Assembly (NCBI GenBank): GCA_905250075.1
Contig: CAJNOP010000492.1
Coordinates: 83,405-147,404 of the forward strand
DNA length: 64,000 nt
Direction of reading: 5' to 3'
DNA from: Rotaria sp. Silwood1
Lineage: Eukaryota; Rotifera; Eurotatoria; Philodinida; Philodinidae
Below the pieces are notes generated by a model. It worked only from the letters and a program-made list of their open reading frames with translations, had not been told where the DNA came from and searched no databases. This document shows positions 38,965-50,739 of this stretch, one piece after another. Position 1 is the stretch's first letter, and the number at the start of each line of letters is the position of its first letter. The translations under genes and the position numbers were made by a program.

Positions 38965-41900
38965 ATGCGATATTTCATTTATTATCCACCGACCAAGTCC
39001 TTAAAACGGATTGACGTAGTAGATAGTACTTCTATTCAAGAAATCATCGCTATGGTACAACACGAATTTGGTTTCAATGTAGACATTGATAGTCAATCTA
39101 ATACGTCGATTGTTCTCAATTACAATGGTTCGGACTTCAAGGCAACATAGTCCTTGGCTGATGTAGGTGTTCCTCCAGGAGCCATTATTAATTGTTTACA
39201 TCGCAAGAAACAAGCTGCCAATCTCTATGTTCATTGTGGGTTCAATAATCAAATACTAGAGCTCTTCGATGATACCATCACTAATGAAACAGTCATTGGT
39301 GAAATACGTACGAAAATATCTGATCGAATCGGCCTTCCTTTGAGTACATTCTGTTTGGAGACATATGATAATAAACGACGTTTGTACGATCAAATGAAAT
39401 TATATCATTATGACTTAAATCTACACGATCATATCTATTTGAAAGTGTGGTATGGTTATGAAAATTTCTTAAATTCATGTATCAAAGGATTTCCAAAATC
39501 TTATTCGCATGATGATCTCACTCGGCACTATCAACTACAGATTGCTCTACATATTGCGGCTTTCTATGGTAAGTATTCATGGGTTTTCTGTATCAGAGAT
39601 GTTCAAAATGTTTTTCTTAACCCATGAGTCGTCGGGTTGACTTGAAGAGCTCGAACTCAATCCATTTGTTAATCTAAAATAACTGTCCATAATATGTTAT
39701 TTGATATGAATAAAAGCATAATGTTCACCATGTTTATGAGGATCAAAGATTATACAATACAATAAAAAAAGAGAGAGTATACAAATTCAAGTTAGATTAG
39801 ATACACTATTATTTATGTAAACACTATTAACTATACAAACAGAAAAAACGCTTGAGAAAAGACGGAAAAGTCGAAGAAGTTTGTCTACAGAGAAAAACTG
39901 GTTTTCAAAACAAAATATACTACAACAATGGAAAGAAAGTGACGCTCAAACAGATCCAGGCAGTTCTGAAACGCTTATATAGATCACTATCCACTACATA
40001 AAATTCTTATCCAATTTAGGCTTTTAACTCATCTTACTAATTAAAGTCTTTTAAATCCGTGACTGTTGAATGGCTCTTGAACATACAGGAAAAAATCGAA
40101 AGCCGTTTCAGACAGTCATTTATTATTATCTTATGAATCATTCTGAGTAAAGAAACCAGTCGTTATGTTTTTAGTTGTACATGAAAATCGTGTTCGTCTA
40201 ATTAAAAAACTTGATTCATTTATGACTCCTATCATATTGATCCATATCATGTGCTTGTACGAAAATTGGAAAACTTATTTAAAAAAAAATGTAATATGAG
40301 TCCTTTGAGTTCGACTTTGAGTTTTCACTTTGAAATGCTAGTTTTTCGATTCTATTAGAAGTTTGGACTATATGGTACATTGTAGACGTTTTAATCTTTC
40401 TGAACTTAGTATTGTTGCATCGCAATATACTATCTCCAATAAGAAGTTCATCTGCATCTGAAGTAATTCCGACACTTTTAATAATAAAAGATATTTTTGA
40501 TAAGTATATATCAATTGTCAGATGCAATTAATAAATCCTATTTGAGGATTTATTGAATTTTTCATTTTGTATCATATACAAATCATAAGAACTATGCGAC
40601 CATTTTTTTAAGAAGTGAATCAAATTGATTATTGAGTATGAGTGTATTTCAGACATAAATAGAGGTATTTCTATTTGAACAATATGCTAGCTGTGAATAG
40701 GGATGATGCTTTAACTTTTAACTATCAATGATAAAGTGGTTAAAGTTAAAGTAGATTTTTCACACAAAAAAAAAATTTTGCGTAAGTATTTTTTTTCATT
40801 AAAAAAAATTACTTTAAATCTAAATTTTTTTAAAGTTGAAGTTTAAAGTACTCTTATATTTACTTTACTTTAAAGTAAAGTTAAAGTGCTACCCTTAGTT
40901 ATGAAGGTAAAGCTTGATGATTATCAACAAGTAATTGCTTCACACAATGTTTACCAATCATAGGATATGAAGCGCTATCCACATCTAATCATGCTTGATG
41001 TAGGTAGAAGTAAAAGTACATTTGAAAAACACGGCGATGGCAACAAGATGCAGAATACTATAAGTTATTCTTTGTTTCGATATCAGTCCAATTCAAGTAT
41101 TAGATATGGTTTGACTACTTTGATCCTTTTTTCCCCATGAAAGAATCAATATCCAAGATTTGGCTATGCAAAAATACTACTAGTGTAATCATAGGCTCTT
41201 CCTTATTCTCTTCTCTCTTCTTCCGGAATAATTGATTGGGTTATATTAAATGGTTCCTTAATATAAAATAGACAGAAACAATCCTATTTCATCATTGTGT
41301 AATGTTCAACTATAATCGTATGAACGAGACACGGTGAATAATAGTATGGTTAAAGATAGAATGAAAGGCAGAGAAAGAAAGAATCGTCGACGAAAAGGAT
41401 GAGAACAGGAAGATAGTATTAATTCACGGAATACACTCATTCATTCACTCAACAGACGAATAGAGGAAAGAGTAAGTGTATATCATAATTCTTCAACTTA
41501 AAATTGATCTCTATTTTTCATTATTCTTTTGATATTTATTCAACTACATAATCGACTATTCATGAAGTATAGAGTAGCATAACATAATGTATATAAAAAA
41601 TTAAAATCATTGTTTTAAGTTGAGCGTCATTAGAACTCAGAAAACATCGAATTCTTAGGTTTTCATTCAATGAAAAGATAAATATCAGATAGACATAGAG
41701 AATGAATACGATGATTTAATCGGAAAGAATTACTGAATTCGATCGAATATTACATTTGTTTTTCTTTCTGTTTTCTTTTTATTACATTTCTCGATATTTT
41801 TTTCTTTATTTCAAGTAGTACTTCAGTTTTTCGTTTTTCTTTCTCTGATTGAATCACTAACTCTTAGACATCAAACGATTTCATTGTAACAGTTATTTTA

Positions 41901-44900
41901 AATCAAAATTTTGGAAATACGTTTACTTTTTTTATAGATGTTTCGAATAATCTAGAATTCAGAGTTAGTAAAAACACAATTCGAGCGATTTTTCATCGGA
42001 GATTTGTCAGATTCAAGACGAATGTAGTCTTTGGAGAATCGATGAAGTACAAATTACATGTCAGGACTATAGGAAAATGTTGCAAAAAAACAAAAGCAAT
42101 CAATAACTACTTGATTAGCTAGACTCATGTTTTTCCCATATATATACTACATAATACTAGTAAAAGACGTAGCATATGATTAGTCTTTGATTATAATAAT
42201 TAAGTCAAAATACACATATACCTGACTGTTCGTATGTAACTGTAAGGGTTATTCTGATATTTCTAGGGTTTTATTTGATTTCATTAGTTTGCCTACTTGT
42301 CTCTATCTGTCAAATGAATTTGATTTTTATTTAACTTTGATTTTTTGAAGGCTAAATCAAAAAAAATATGTTCTTGAATCAGATGCATGTAATAAATAGG
42401 GATGAGTAGGAAAAACTGATTAAACTAAATGAAGTTCGAGAAACGTTGAAAGTCTTTTTATAGTGCATGTGTATCACTTACTTTATATGCGTATTATCTC
42501 AATATGACATGTAACTAATCATGGATAAAAAAATATCGTTTAATTGAAAATGTGGATGACTGTTGAATATTGAATCTTTTTTTTTTTTACAGAAAGCATC
42601 TTTGATCATGTATCAATCATAAATAACTATCAGTTTAAACTGCAATGAATCATTTTTCGACATAATCATAATCTATGGTTTAAACGATAAGAACGCGCTT
42701 CTTCATTTTTACGATCAAAATCGTTTATTCTAATAAATTGGTATTTGGCGACGAGAATTTCCAAAAACGTCTTTAAATGTACTAATTGCGGTTCTCGTTT
42801 GAGCATTTTCAGATGAATATAGAAGACATCAAACTAGTGTTAAACGCTCTAGAAGGCAATCTTTATGTCGGGAAAATATTTTTGACATACATCGATCATG
42901 GAAAAACCATTTCCGTTTGCAAGAAAAAAAAACATTAAAATATTATGAGACAAAACTTTATAAGTTTTATGAATGGGCGAGAAAACATTTAAGCGGAAAT
43001 TGTGACTAATGCGTTTCAACACGTTTTTGGAAATACCTGTCTTGAATTAATGGCAAAGATCTTTTTTTAGACATATGTGCTTCCAACAATTTAAAAATAT
43101 AAACATAACTAAATGAAAAACAATATCATTTAGTTTATAAAAATAGAGTCACTCCTAGTTACAACAACAAACGATATAATACACGTTGTGGTATCATCAA
43201 TTTCAACAATCAAGAGAAGAGAAAGGAACGTAGACTTAAGAGATAAAAAGAATAATACGCTTTATGTGTGTTACATTCGATCACTCGACCGATCAATAAA
43301 AATTAAGGCACTGATAAATTATTTATACCTTGCCTATTATAGCTACATCTTCAATCACTAAAACCTTTTGTACTAGTTTTTTTTAGAAATATAGTTAATC
43401 TAATGGGTTAATCGAGACTTGCCTATGATACACCTAACAGAATATCGATTAAACCCAAGCGGCAAAGGTGTATTTGATCTTTTGACATAATAGCCTTTCA
43501 ACTATAGGTCATATGGAATTGGGAAATTACGCTTTGCAATTGGGTGCGCGAAGCGATTGTCCAGTTGGAGAGCATCCATCTAGACAATGGTCGAGTGAAA
43601 CAACAGTAAAAGATATGCTAGAGGTGCTCAAATGTCCCATTCATATAGCTATTGAACGTGGACACATGAAAATGGTGGATCTGTTTGTTCGACAATCACT
43701 TTTGTGTACTCAAGTAATTCATCCAATATCGGGATTTTTACCTTATCGTCTGGCATTATCATTGTGTATATTATCGAAAACAAAAGAAGAAAAACAACGT
43801 TATAGTCATATCTATTTATATCTCTATGACAAACAATTCAATCTCAAAATCCCGTTCAATGTCAATGGTGGTAATGGTTCCAGTTTATCAACATCGAGCA
43901 CGAATGTCAATACATTGCATCGATCACCGGCACATCTTTTCTTTTTTTCTCTGCCACGCTACTGTAAAATAATCAGGTTCGGTAGATCTGTTGTATTTCG
44001 AGCATGATAAATATCAGTTAAATGTGCGTTTCTTTTCTTGCCTAGATGGTGCGAACGAGCACGAGAACGTGTTTGGAAAAAATACGGTGTTCAAAACGAC
44101 AGTTCAGTTGACATCAAACGAACTTATCAAAGTAAAGGCTTATTAGGTTATAAAGTATTGATCGACGGTTTCAACAATACTTTTGACGCTTCCGATGAAT
44201 CGATGTGTCCTGTGGCTTCCAGTAGAAAATGGCAAAGAGATCAAACTAATCGCTCGGGCGATTGTACAAATGAAGAATGTGAGAAGATACTTAAGATAAA
44301 GGCACACATGGAACAGTTCGTAGCTGATGAACAGCAGCGCACTAAATCTACAGCAGCCATCAACCCGCGAAAATCACAGCATCTTCCACTCTTGGCTCAA
44401 CATGGTCTGTTGGGAGCAAAAACACAACCAATCAATTTTGCGTCTACAAATTCTTCAGTAATTTTGGAAGATATTGTTTCGTCATCGGAGCTCTCCAATG
44501 GTCAAGATCTTTCGAGTTCTATTGGCTCGGATCATCAGTGTCAGAGTTTCATCATGAATAACGAAAGCCCGTTGAATATTTATAGGACACAATCGGCCGC
44601 AGCCAATCTAGCACCAGTTGAACCAAAAGAAGGTGAGTTCTTGTTCAGTCAATCGACGCATAGAAGAACATGAACAAATTCACTTCGAATATGAACTTTT
44701 TCGATGAACAAATGTGTATCAATTCATTTTCACGAGAGAAAATTTTAGAGACTTTTATCGATCAATAAGTGTTTCACACGCACCTTGTTCTATGTTTAGA
44801 TCAACATGGACGTACTCGAACAACTAAACCAAGACCAAAAACGAGTTGCAAAACTATTGCATCAATGCAAATACCTTCACTCGTCTCCGCCGTCCGTGAA

Positions 44901-45590
44901 AATGAAAAACATGAACAACAAGAGAAATCTGCTATACCACTAGTTACTACATTGACTTCGAATGCGTCGACTGTTCAGTCTATGCAAAAACAAAAGCTCA
45001 GAATAATGGCCACTACAAGTATAACTTCAAGTTGTCCAAAGAAAATATCTTCTATCAATAAGTCCCTATTGCCGCCAACTCGTATCGTTGTTAATGGCCA
45101 ACAAAAGACAACCGAGACTAAATGCGACCTATTGACACAATCTGAGCAATCCTTACAAAATTCTGTCGAGAAACTGACAACGAAAATGAGACCTTCCTCT
45201 GTTCAGATCAACCGCAGTAGGATTCTCGATATCGGTTCCCATATACAACGTCAAGATCACCAAGCAAGAAAAAATTTAGGTCCACTCCGATTTCGTTTCG
45301 ATCAGAAACTTCAACAAGCAACTATTAAACCTTACGAACGTTGTGCTGGTGCATCAATCCATGCAACTGCTATTCATTGTTTGCAAGAGGCCGAGTTTTT
45401 CAAGCGAAAATCATGGATCAAACAAGTCGAGATCAGTAAAGAAATGGTTAAGCAACACGTCAAACGGCTTCTTCAACCAGTCGACAACAACGACAATGGA
45501 AGAATCAAGTCTGTCGTCAAACCTATGCGAGATTTCGGTGCTGCGCCTGCTATATGCACAAATCGGTTTCCAACAGCCAAAGCATATTGA
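38965..45590 (+). CDS. ANKUB1: ANKUB1-like ankyrin/ubiquitin-domain protein with one in-frame TAG
   Basis: My model has four exons: 38965-39568, 43508-43976, 44046-44632 and 44800-45590. They total 2451 nt, exactly 817 codons, with consistent GT..AG junctions and phases 1, 2 and 1. The N-terminus MRYFIYYPPTKSLKRIDVVD is a ubiquitin-like fold continuing to SLADVGVPPGAIINC and a second ubiquitin-like stretch (LETYDNKRRLYDQM). Ankyrin-type helices follow (LQIALHIAAFYG, then LGNYALQLGAR and CPIHIAIERGHMKMVDLFV). The long tail is Ser/Thr/Lys-rich. The C-terminal IHCLQEAEFFKRKSWIKQVE matches the family's conserved end. The single defect is TAG at 39148-39150 in GSDFKAT-stop-SLADVG, where I recall Trp in ANKUB1. 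Intron 1 is 3.9 kb and hosts a MITE. The gene may be a young null allele, be recoded, or use a later start. Its molecular function is not well known. Confidence 0.8.
40696..40899. mobile_element. MITE-like element in ANKUB1 intron 1
   Basis: The ends are inverted: AGGGATGATGCTTTAACTTT on the left and, read in reverse complement, AAGGGTAGCACTTTAACTTT on the right. The inside is rich in AAAGTTAAAGT/ACTTTACTTTAAAG words that pair with each other. It is non-coding and about 200 bp long. A target duplication is not certain. The ends resemble those of the element at 57318-57486. Confidence 0.5.
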
Positions 45591-45860
45591 GTCATTTCTG
45601 ATCCTGATATTTTTTTCCTTTGTTTTGATGACTTTACATGCCGAAGACATAATTTAATCTTAATAAAAGAGGATCGTTTTTGACATACCTTTGACAGAAG
45701 CTATGTGTGTTAGGGCCTCGAGCCTTATTCGTCATTAGCAAAGACATTATGAGCTTCTATGACACATCAAAAAAAGAAGAAATACAGTTGAGTACCTTAT
45801 GTCGCACGTAACGACGATTTACTGTAAGCTAAATCAGTTTTTGATAAGGAGCTGGGCATC

Positions 45861-45910
45861 AGTGTGGGGTGCGGTTTTGGGTGGTTGTAAGTGCAAAACT
45901 GTCCCACGCC
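45861..45910. repeat. GT-rich hairpin tract, copy D (weak)
   Basis: AGTGTGGGGTGCGG and TTTTGGGTGG are followed by GTCCCACGCC. It is shorter and less symmetrical than the copies at 13.1, 21.2 and 32.0 kb. It lies 270 bp after the ANKUB1-like stop codon. Confidence 0.4.
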
Positions 45911-45965
45911 GATTAGAAACTGACCAATATAGAGGTTTTTGAGTATTTATTCCTTCTTCTTTTAG

Positions 45966-46114
45966 ATTGTCGACTACAAATCAAAAGATTTGTTTATCGA
46001 ACTGATCAAGTTGATCGTCCTTCAGTAGGGAGCGTTTACAATACTCGATTATCTGGTCTGTTTCAATCTGATCCTTTTATGTCAATCCATCGAGGAGCAT
46101 CGACATCCACGTAA
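45966..46114 (+). CDS. Possible extra 3' exon after the ANKUB1-like gene
   Basis: A good acceptor (TTCTTCTTTTAG) at 45965 precedes a 48-residue open frame starting CRLQIKRFVYRTDQVD and ending HRGASTST with TAA at 46112-46114. Composition is protein-like. It may be an alternative last exon of the ANKUB1-like gene, spliced from a weak phase-1 donor near 45538, or a fragment of another gene. Nothing in its sequence identifies a family. Confidence 0.3.
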
Positions 46115-46721
46115 TAACAAAACAAAAAAATAATATGATAGATAGTTCTGTTTCGAATCGGTTTTATATAGATCCAATAGTGAAGATGACTCCGCACCCA
46201 ATATCATATAGACGTGTTTTGAGCTAGTTCCTTAATATACTGAGGAGAAAAAGAGACAGACTTTTCATTCTTCTTATCAATCAAACTTGTTTTATAACTT
46301 AAACGTTCATCATATTTTGTGAGTGGAAGGAATACGTGGTTACTACTGCATCTATATGTTATATGCCTTCTTGCGTTTGTAAATAGCTTGTTTGACAATC
46401 GGTCTTTCTACAAAATACGTCTAAGCATTAGCTAAAGTCATGAGAGAGAAACGATTTTTTGAAAGTATCCCATTTCAAAATTGTTTCCTGAATCTATTTT
46501 TCAGATTCTATTCGCCAGATATATACTAGTTTATTTAAACGTGAATACGATGTCAATGCAATTTATACTTTCTCGGCATGAATCAATAAAGGAATTGAGT
46601 AGAGACTTTTGCCTAGCCCGTTTATGAGAAAATATTTTATTTCGAAAGATGGGAAAATCGATCTTGAATAAAGAGAGAAAAAATAGAAAAGTAATGTTCT
46701 ATCACATAAAACAGTTGTTCT

Positions 46722-49700
46722 TCAATGATGAACCATTTTCAATAATTTAGTTGTGATTGTTTCTTCAAGTATTTTGCTAACATCGAATTTCTTCTTCATA
46801 TGATAATTTAATCCTGCTGCTTTAAATCGTCTCATCATTTCTTCAATATTTGCTGGATCTGATCCGAGATGTATTCGAACAAATGCTGCTACATTGGAAC
46901 GACTAACAAATTCTCCACTGAGTAAAACACCTGTTGCAAAATACAGATCATCTGAGAATTGTTCTGCAATTTCCGAGTTCTTCTTTGTCGAATCTTCCAA
47001 ATACACCAATGGTGCTTCAAATATGACATAAGACGTACATGAGCCCGTACAGATTGATCGAGAAGGATAACCCAGCTCTTTTTCCATGAATCGACGAACA
47101 AAATCTTTCTTTCGAAAAAGTTCGAGACCATTGTCTACCAACGATAAAAATACCAAAGAAATGAATCAGCAATCAATAACATGACTGTCTTTCGAAGAAA
47201 GAACGATTCTCCAAGAAAAATTTTGCAATAGTTAACACCTATTCGACTTACTCATCTCTACAAAACTAATTGACCGAGATCAAAGGTTTTTGTCAAAGAT
47301 TTATTAACAGGTGCAGAAATTAATCAGTAGTTAGGAACTCTAATTTCGATTTTGTTTTTTGACACTTTGACTATCTTTCGTCACCAAAGTATCGAAAGAA
47401 ATTTCCACTCTCTAGTGAAACGTTATTGGAGAACTTTCTCGAAAAGCATCGCACTCTGCTAATCATCAATTTGATCTTGAATTGCAAATGGAAGATCAAC
47501 ACTTGTTCTTACCAACAATAAATTGATCAGCCTCTTGTTGATGGTTTCTCAACCATTGACAAATAATTTCAGCATTAACACATCCATTGATATAGTTATG
47601 ATTCCAATAGAGTTCATTTAATTTAGCAATCAACTGAGGAGACGAACTAATAGCCGCAATACCCATCGCATTACAATTGAATTGTTTTCCAAATGGACGT
47701 GTTTGAAACCAACGAGTTGACACCGCACTAAACAAAACGAAAATAAATATTTTCTGTACTTTTTCATAGTGCAATCTTGACATTCTACTAATTCCAAACA
47801 AATGTGTCTCTATTGATTTCATGAAATAAACACATATATTCTAGGCATTATTTTGATTATTCATATTCAAATAATGCTGAGTATTGGTTGCTAGATCTTT
47901 CAAAAACTGTTGCATTCAAATTAAAATAAAGTCGAGTTTTCAAACAAAACTCAAAGGAGTTAAGAAACGATGTGAACATTTTTAAGTAGATTTTGAAAAA
48001 ATACATAAAGTAAATTCAGATTTCTTTTTAATTGTGATCTATTAATTTTACAATTATTGAAAGATTGGTAAATGATTGGAACGACTTGAATTTTTATCTT
48101 TTTTTTTTTTAACAACTTCAGAACGAAACAAATTCGGAGAGGATCGTTTACTTTCGTGTTCTGGGCTTCAGTTGAATAAAATCGTAGAAAATTGATTGAA
48201 AGAAACCAGCAATTGCAGAATGCCTACCAAGCAGAATTCAGAATTCTGTGGACTTATGTATTTGTTTTTAAACGCATTTATTAACACACACCAGAATTCT
48301 GTTGTTAACTTCTTATCTCTCAACAGAATTCTATGTTTCTCAAGACCAACTTTAAAAGACATAGCGATCAAAGGATAAAACTATTCTTTTCTGGTCTGTT
48401 TATACTCTGGCTGGAATTCTATATTATCAAAGACAACGTATTCCATTCGTGTCTGTTTAAACTCTGCTTAGAATTCTGTAGAATTCTCTGTTCTCATAAC
48501 CAGTGTAGAGGATATATAATTCTAGTATCCCTATTCAAGGTTTTATTCTGTTAGTTGTAACAGAATTCGGTTTACACTCTACGGGTATGTTTAAATTCTT
48601 CACTAGAATTTTTCTTTCTTGCAGGACAGATACAATTCTAGTATGTCTATTCAAAGTTTATATTCTGCTAGTCATAACAGAATTCTGTTTAAATTCTGAG
48701 TGTGGTGCTTAGTAGTTTATTTCCTAATGTAAACGTATCTTAGTGAACTAATCCATTGTTTACCGATTGAATTTTTAAAAGTCTGAATTCTACTTGGCAA
48801 GAATTCTGCAGCCCCTCAAAGAAACGCGAGTTGCTCTTCGATCACTTACTTATTTTTGGTTGCATTCAATCGTTTTAACCAAATTTTGAGTGTATTGACA
48901 ACTTCAATTCGTGGATCGTTAACACAATAATAAGCGTCGTCGATTAGAACATAGCTTTGATATTTGTACACTAAATCCACTAAATAATTGACTACATCCT
49001 CGGACCACTGTTGACCACTAAATCGATACACAAAATAATTATTGTTAAGTAAGAATAAGTCAACAACTTTTTGCAGAGTGAACTCTTATTGAAATTGTTT
49101 TGAGAAAACAAAACGATGATTTATTTCAAGTGTCAATTTTTGATCTGTAAACGACAACTGATCCTCAACGTGAAGAAAGTTTTTCAAAAACTTCTCATTA
49201 GTTACACAATTATCAATTCAATGGATTAATATTAAGATTTTCTTTTGATGTTCAAAAAGTAAAGAAACATTCTCTAATGCATTGAGTTCAAGAGAGAAAC
49301 AATTCTCAGATCAGATGTAGTAATGTCTTCTTGAATTCTTCTCATCAATTGTCACGTCTATTTTCATACAGAATTCAATTGTTTTCAATGATCAATCGGT
49401 CTATCAATGGGAAAATAACTATAAAAAGATTGATTGAAGACACTTACGTTGGATTATGTTGTGTGTTGATGATAATTAAATCGATCTGGTCAACTTTTTG
49501 TTCTTTCAAGAATTTTGACCATTCATCCAAGTCAGGTTTGAATTCTGCTTTCGGTGTTAGTGGTAGATGAAGTACTTTCATTTGAAGACTTTCAAAAACA
49601 CCGGCGTAATCCCATCCGGGTTCAAACGACACTAAAGCAGAAGGGACTTGTTTTTATTCGACTTATATTTCTAAATTCGTGTGCAGTCGATCGGGACATC

Positions 49701-50723
49701 ATCGAAAATGTAAGAAATACAAAGTTCCATCTTCATTTTCGTCGAATTTCAATTAAGGACATTTTTTCAAGAGCAAGTCCAGAAACCTTGGAAAAATTCT
49801 CATTGAAAATTTATCCGACTTGTTCAAGATTAAAACGCGATCAGTTGTGTTTCACTTACATACAACTGGTTGTCTTGTCGATTGTTTTTCGTTGAGTTCT
49901 TTCAAAATGACTCTTCCTAAATCATACATAGCCAAACGTGTGGAATTCATAAAACATCCGACTTCAAAGAAATCTGGTTGAATAAGATCATCTTCCAGTT
50001 GATGATCTCGGATTACGATTTTCCTGAACAGTTGTCGATGTTCTTCCAATCCATAGGCATATTCCATATATCCAAAATATTTTAAATCCAATTTGAGTTC
50101 ATTATCGATGAAACGTTTTAGCGATGGACATACTTCCGTAAAGTGTTCACCTTCAATAAAACACGTTTTAATACTTGAAAATATTTTCGACAAGAGAAAC
50201 TCATCGGTCTGTTCGATTGAGGATTCTATTACAATCTGATAGACATTTCTTTTTGTAATCAAAATTCATTTGATCGAAAGATTTCGATTCTTTTCTTATT
50301 GGCATTTTTATGAAAAAAAGAACGTATTGAAAACAGCTCTTTTCTCTTCTATGCCCATCCATTGATGCCCTATTGCTACACAGTTATTTTGCGAAATAAA
50401 TTTTCTTCTTATTTACATTCATTGATTTTCGAGAAAAACAATGTCAGATAAAAAAGTTTGAATCTGATATTCGATATTTGAATGGGTATTCTTGAAGGCG
50501 AAAATGTTGAATATATTTAATCGTTACCTTTTGAGGAATAGATGGTAGGACCAGCGGGTTCGTTTGCTGCAACATATTTGGCATATAATTTCTGTTCATG
50601 TGAACTTTGACGTAAATGTTCATTGGAATTGAACAAATGAGTACGAGCACCTTCGTAATGAGCTTGAACGCGCTCCGCCGATGAAATACCCAATATCGAA
50701 CAAAGAGTGGAACTTGAAGACAT
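46722..50723 (-). CDS. PLP-dependent class I/II aminotransferase-like enzyme
   Basis: Six exons in gene order: 50723-50528, 50225-49860, 49631-49448, 49017-48850, 47727-47513 and 47134-46722. They total 1542 nt = 514 codons (513 residues plus TGA/TAA-type stop) without a break, and all phases fit. Fold-type I landmarks appear in order: FFEVGCFMNSTRLAMYDL (cofactor phosphate region), SFEPGWDYAG, then QHNPTG with its codons split by intron 3. VLIDDAYY follows (the Asp and Tyr that contact the pyridine ring), then TRPFGKQFNCNAMGIAA, whose Lys fits the Schiff-base position. Near the C-terminus, RIHLGSDP supplies the Arg that binds the substrate carboxylate. The family's usual SxSK is replaced by PFGK, and the N-terminal extension is long, so the subfamily and substrate are unknown. 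No signal peptide is visible, so it is probably cytosolic. It is the only clearly intact multi-exon gene here. Acquisition from microbes is possible but untested. Confidence 0.85.
48224..48815. repeat. Cluster of AGAATTCT palindromes in aminotransferase intron 4
   Basis: About ten copies of AGAATTCT or GAATTC with C/T flanks (often ACAGAATTCTGTT) are packed into 600 bp. Two longer units of about 60 bp recur 116 bp apart, at about 48514-48573 and 48630-48690, both containing CTAGTA..CTATTCAA, then TATTCTG and TAACAGAATTC. The cluster lies wholly inside the 1.1-kb intron 47728-48849. It is non-coding. Confidence 0.7.
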
Positions 50724-50739
50724 AGAAGTCTAAGACTTT

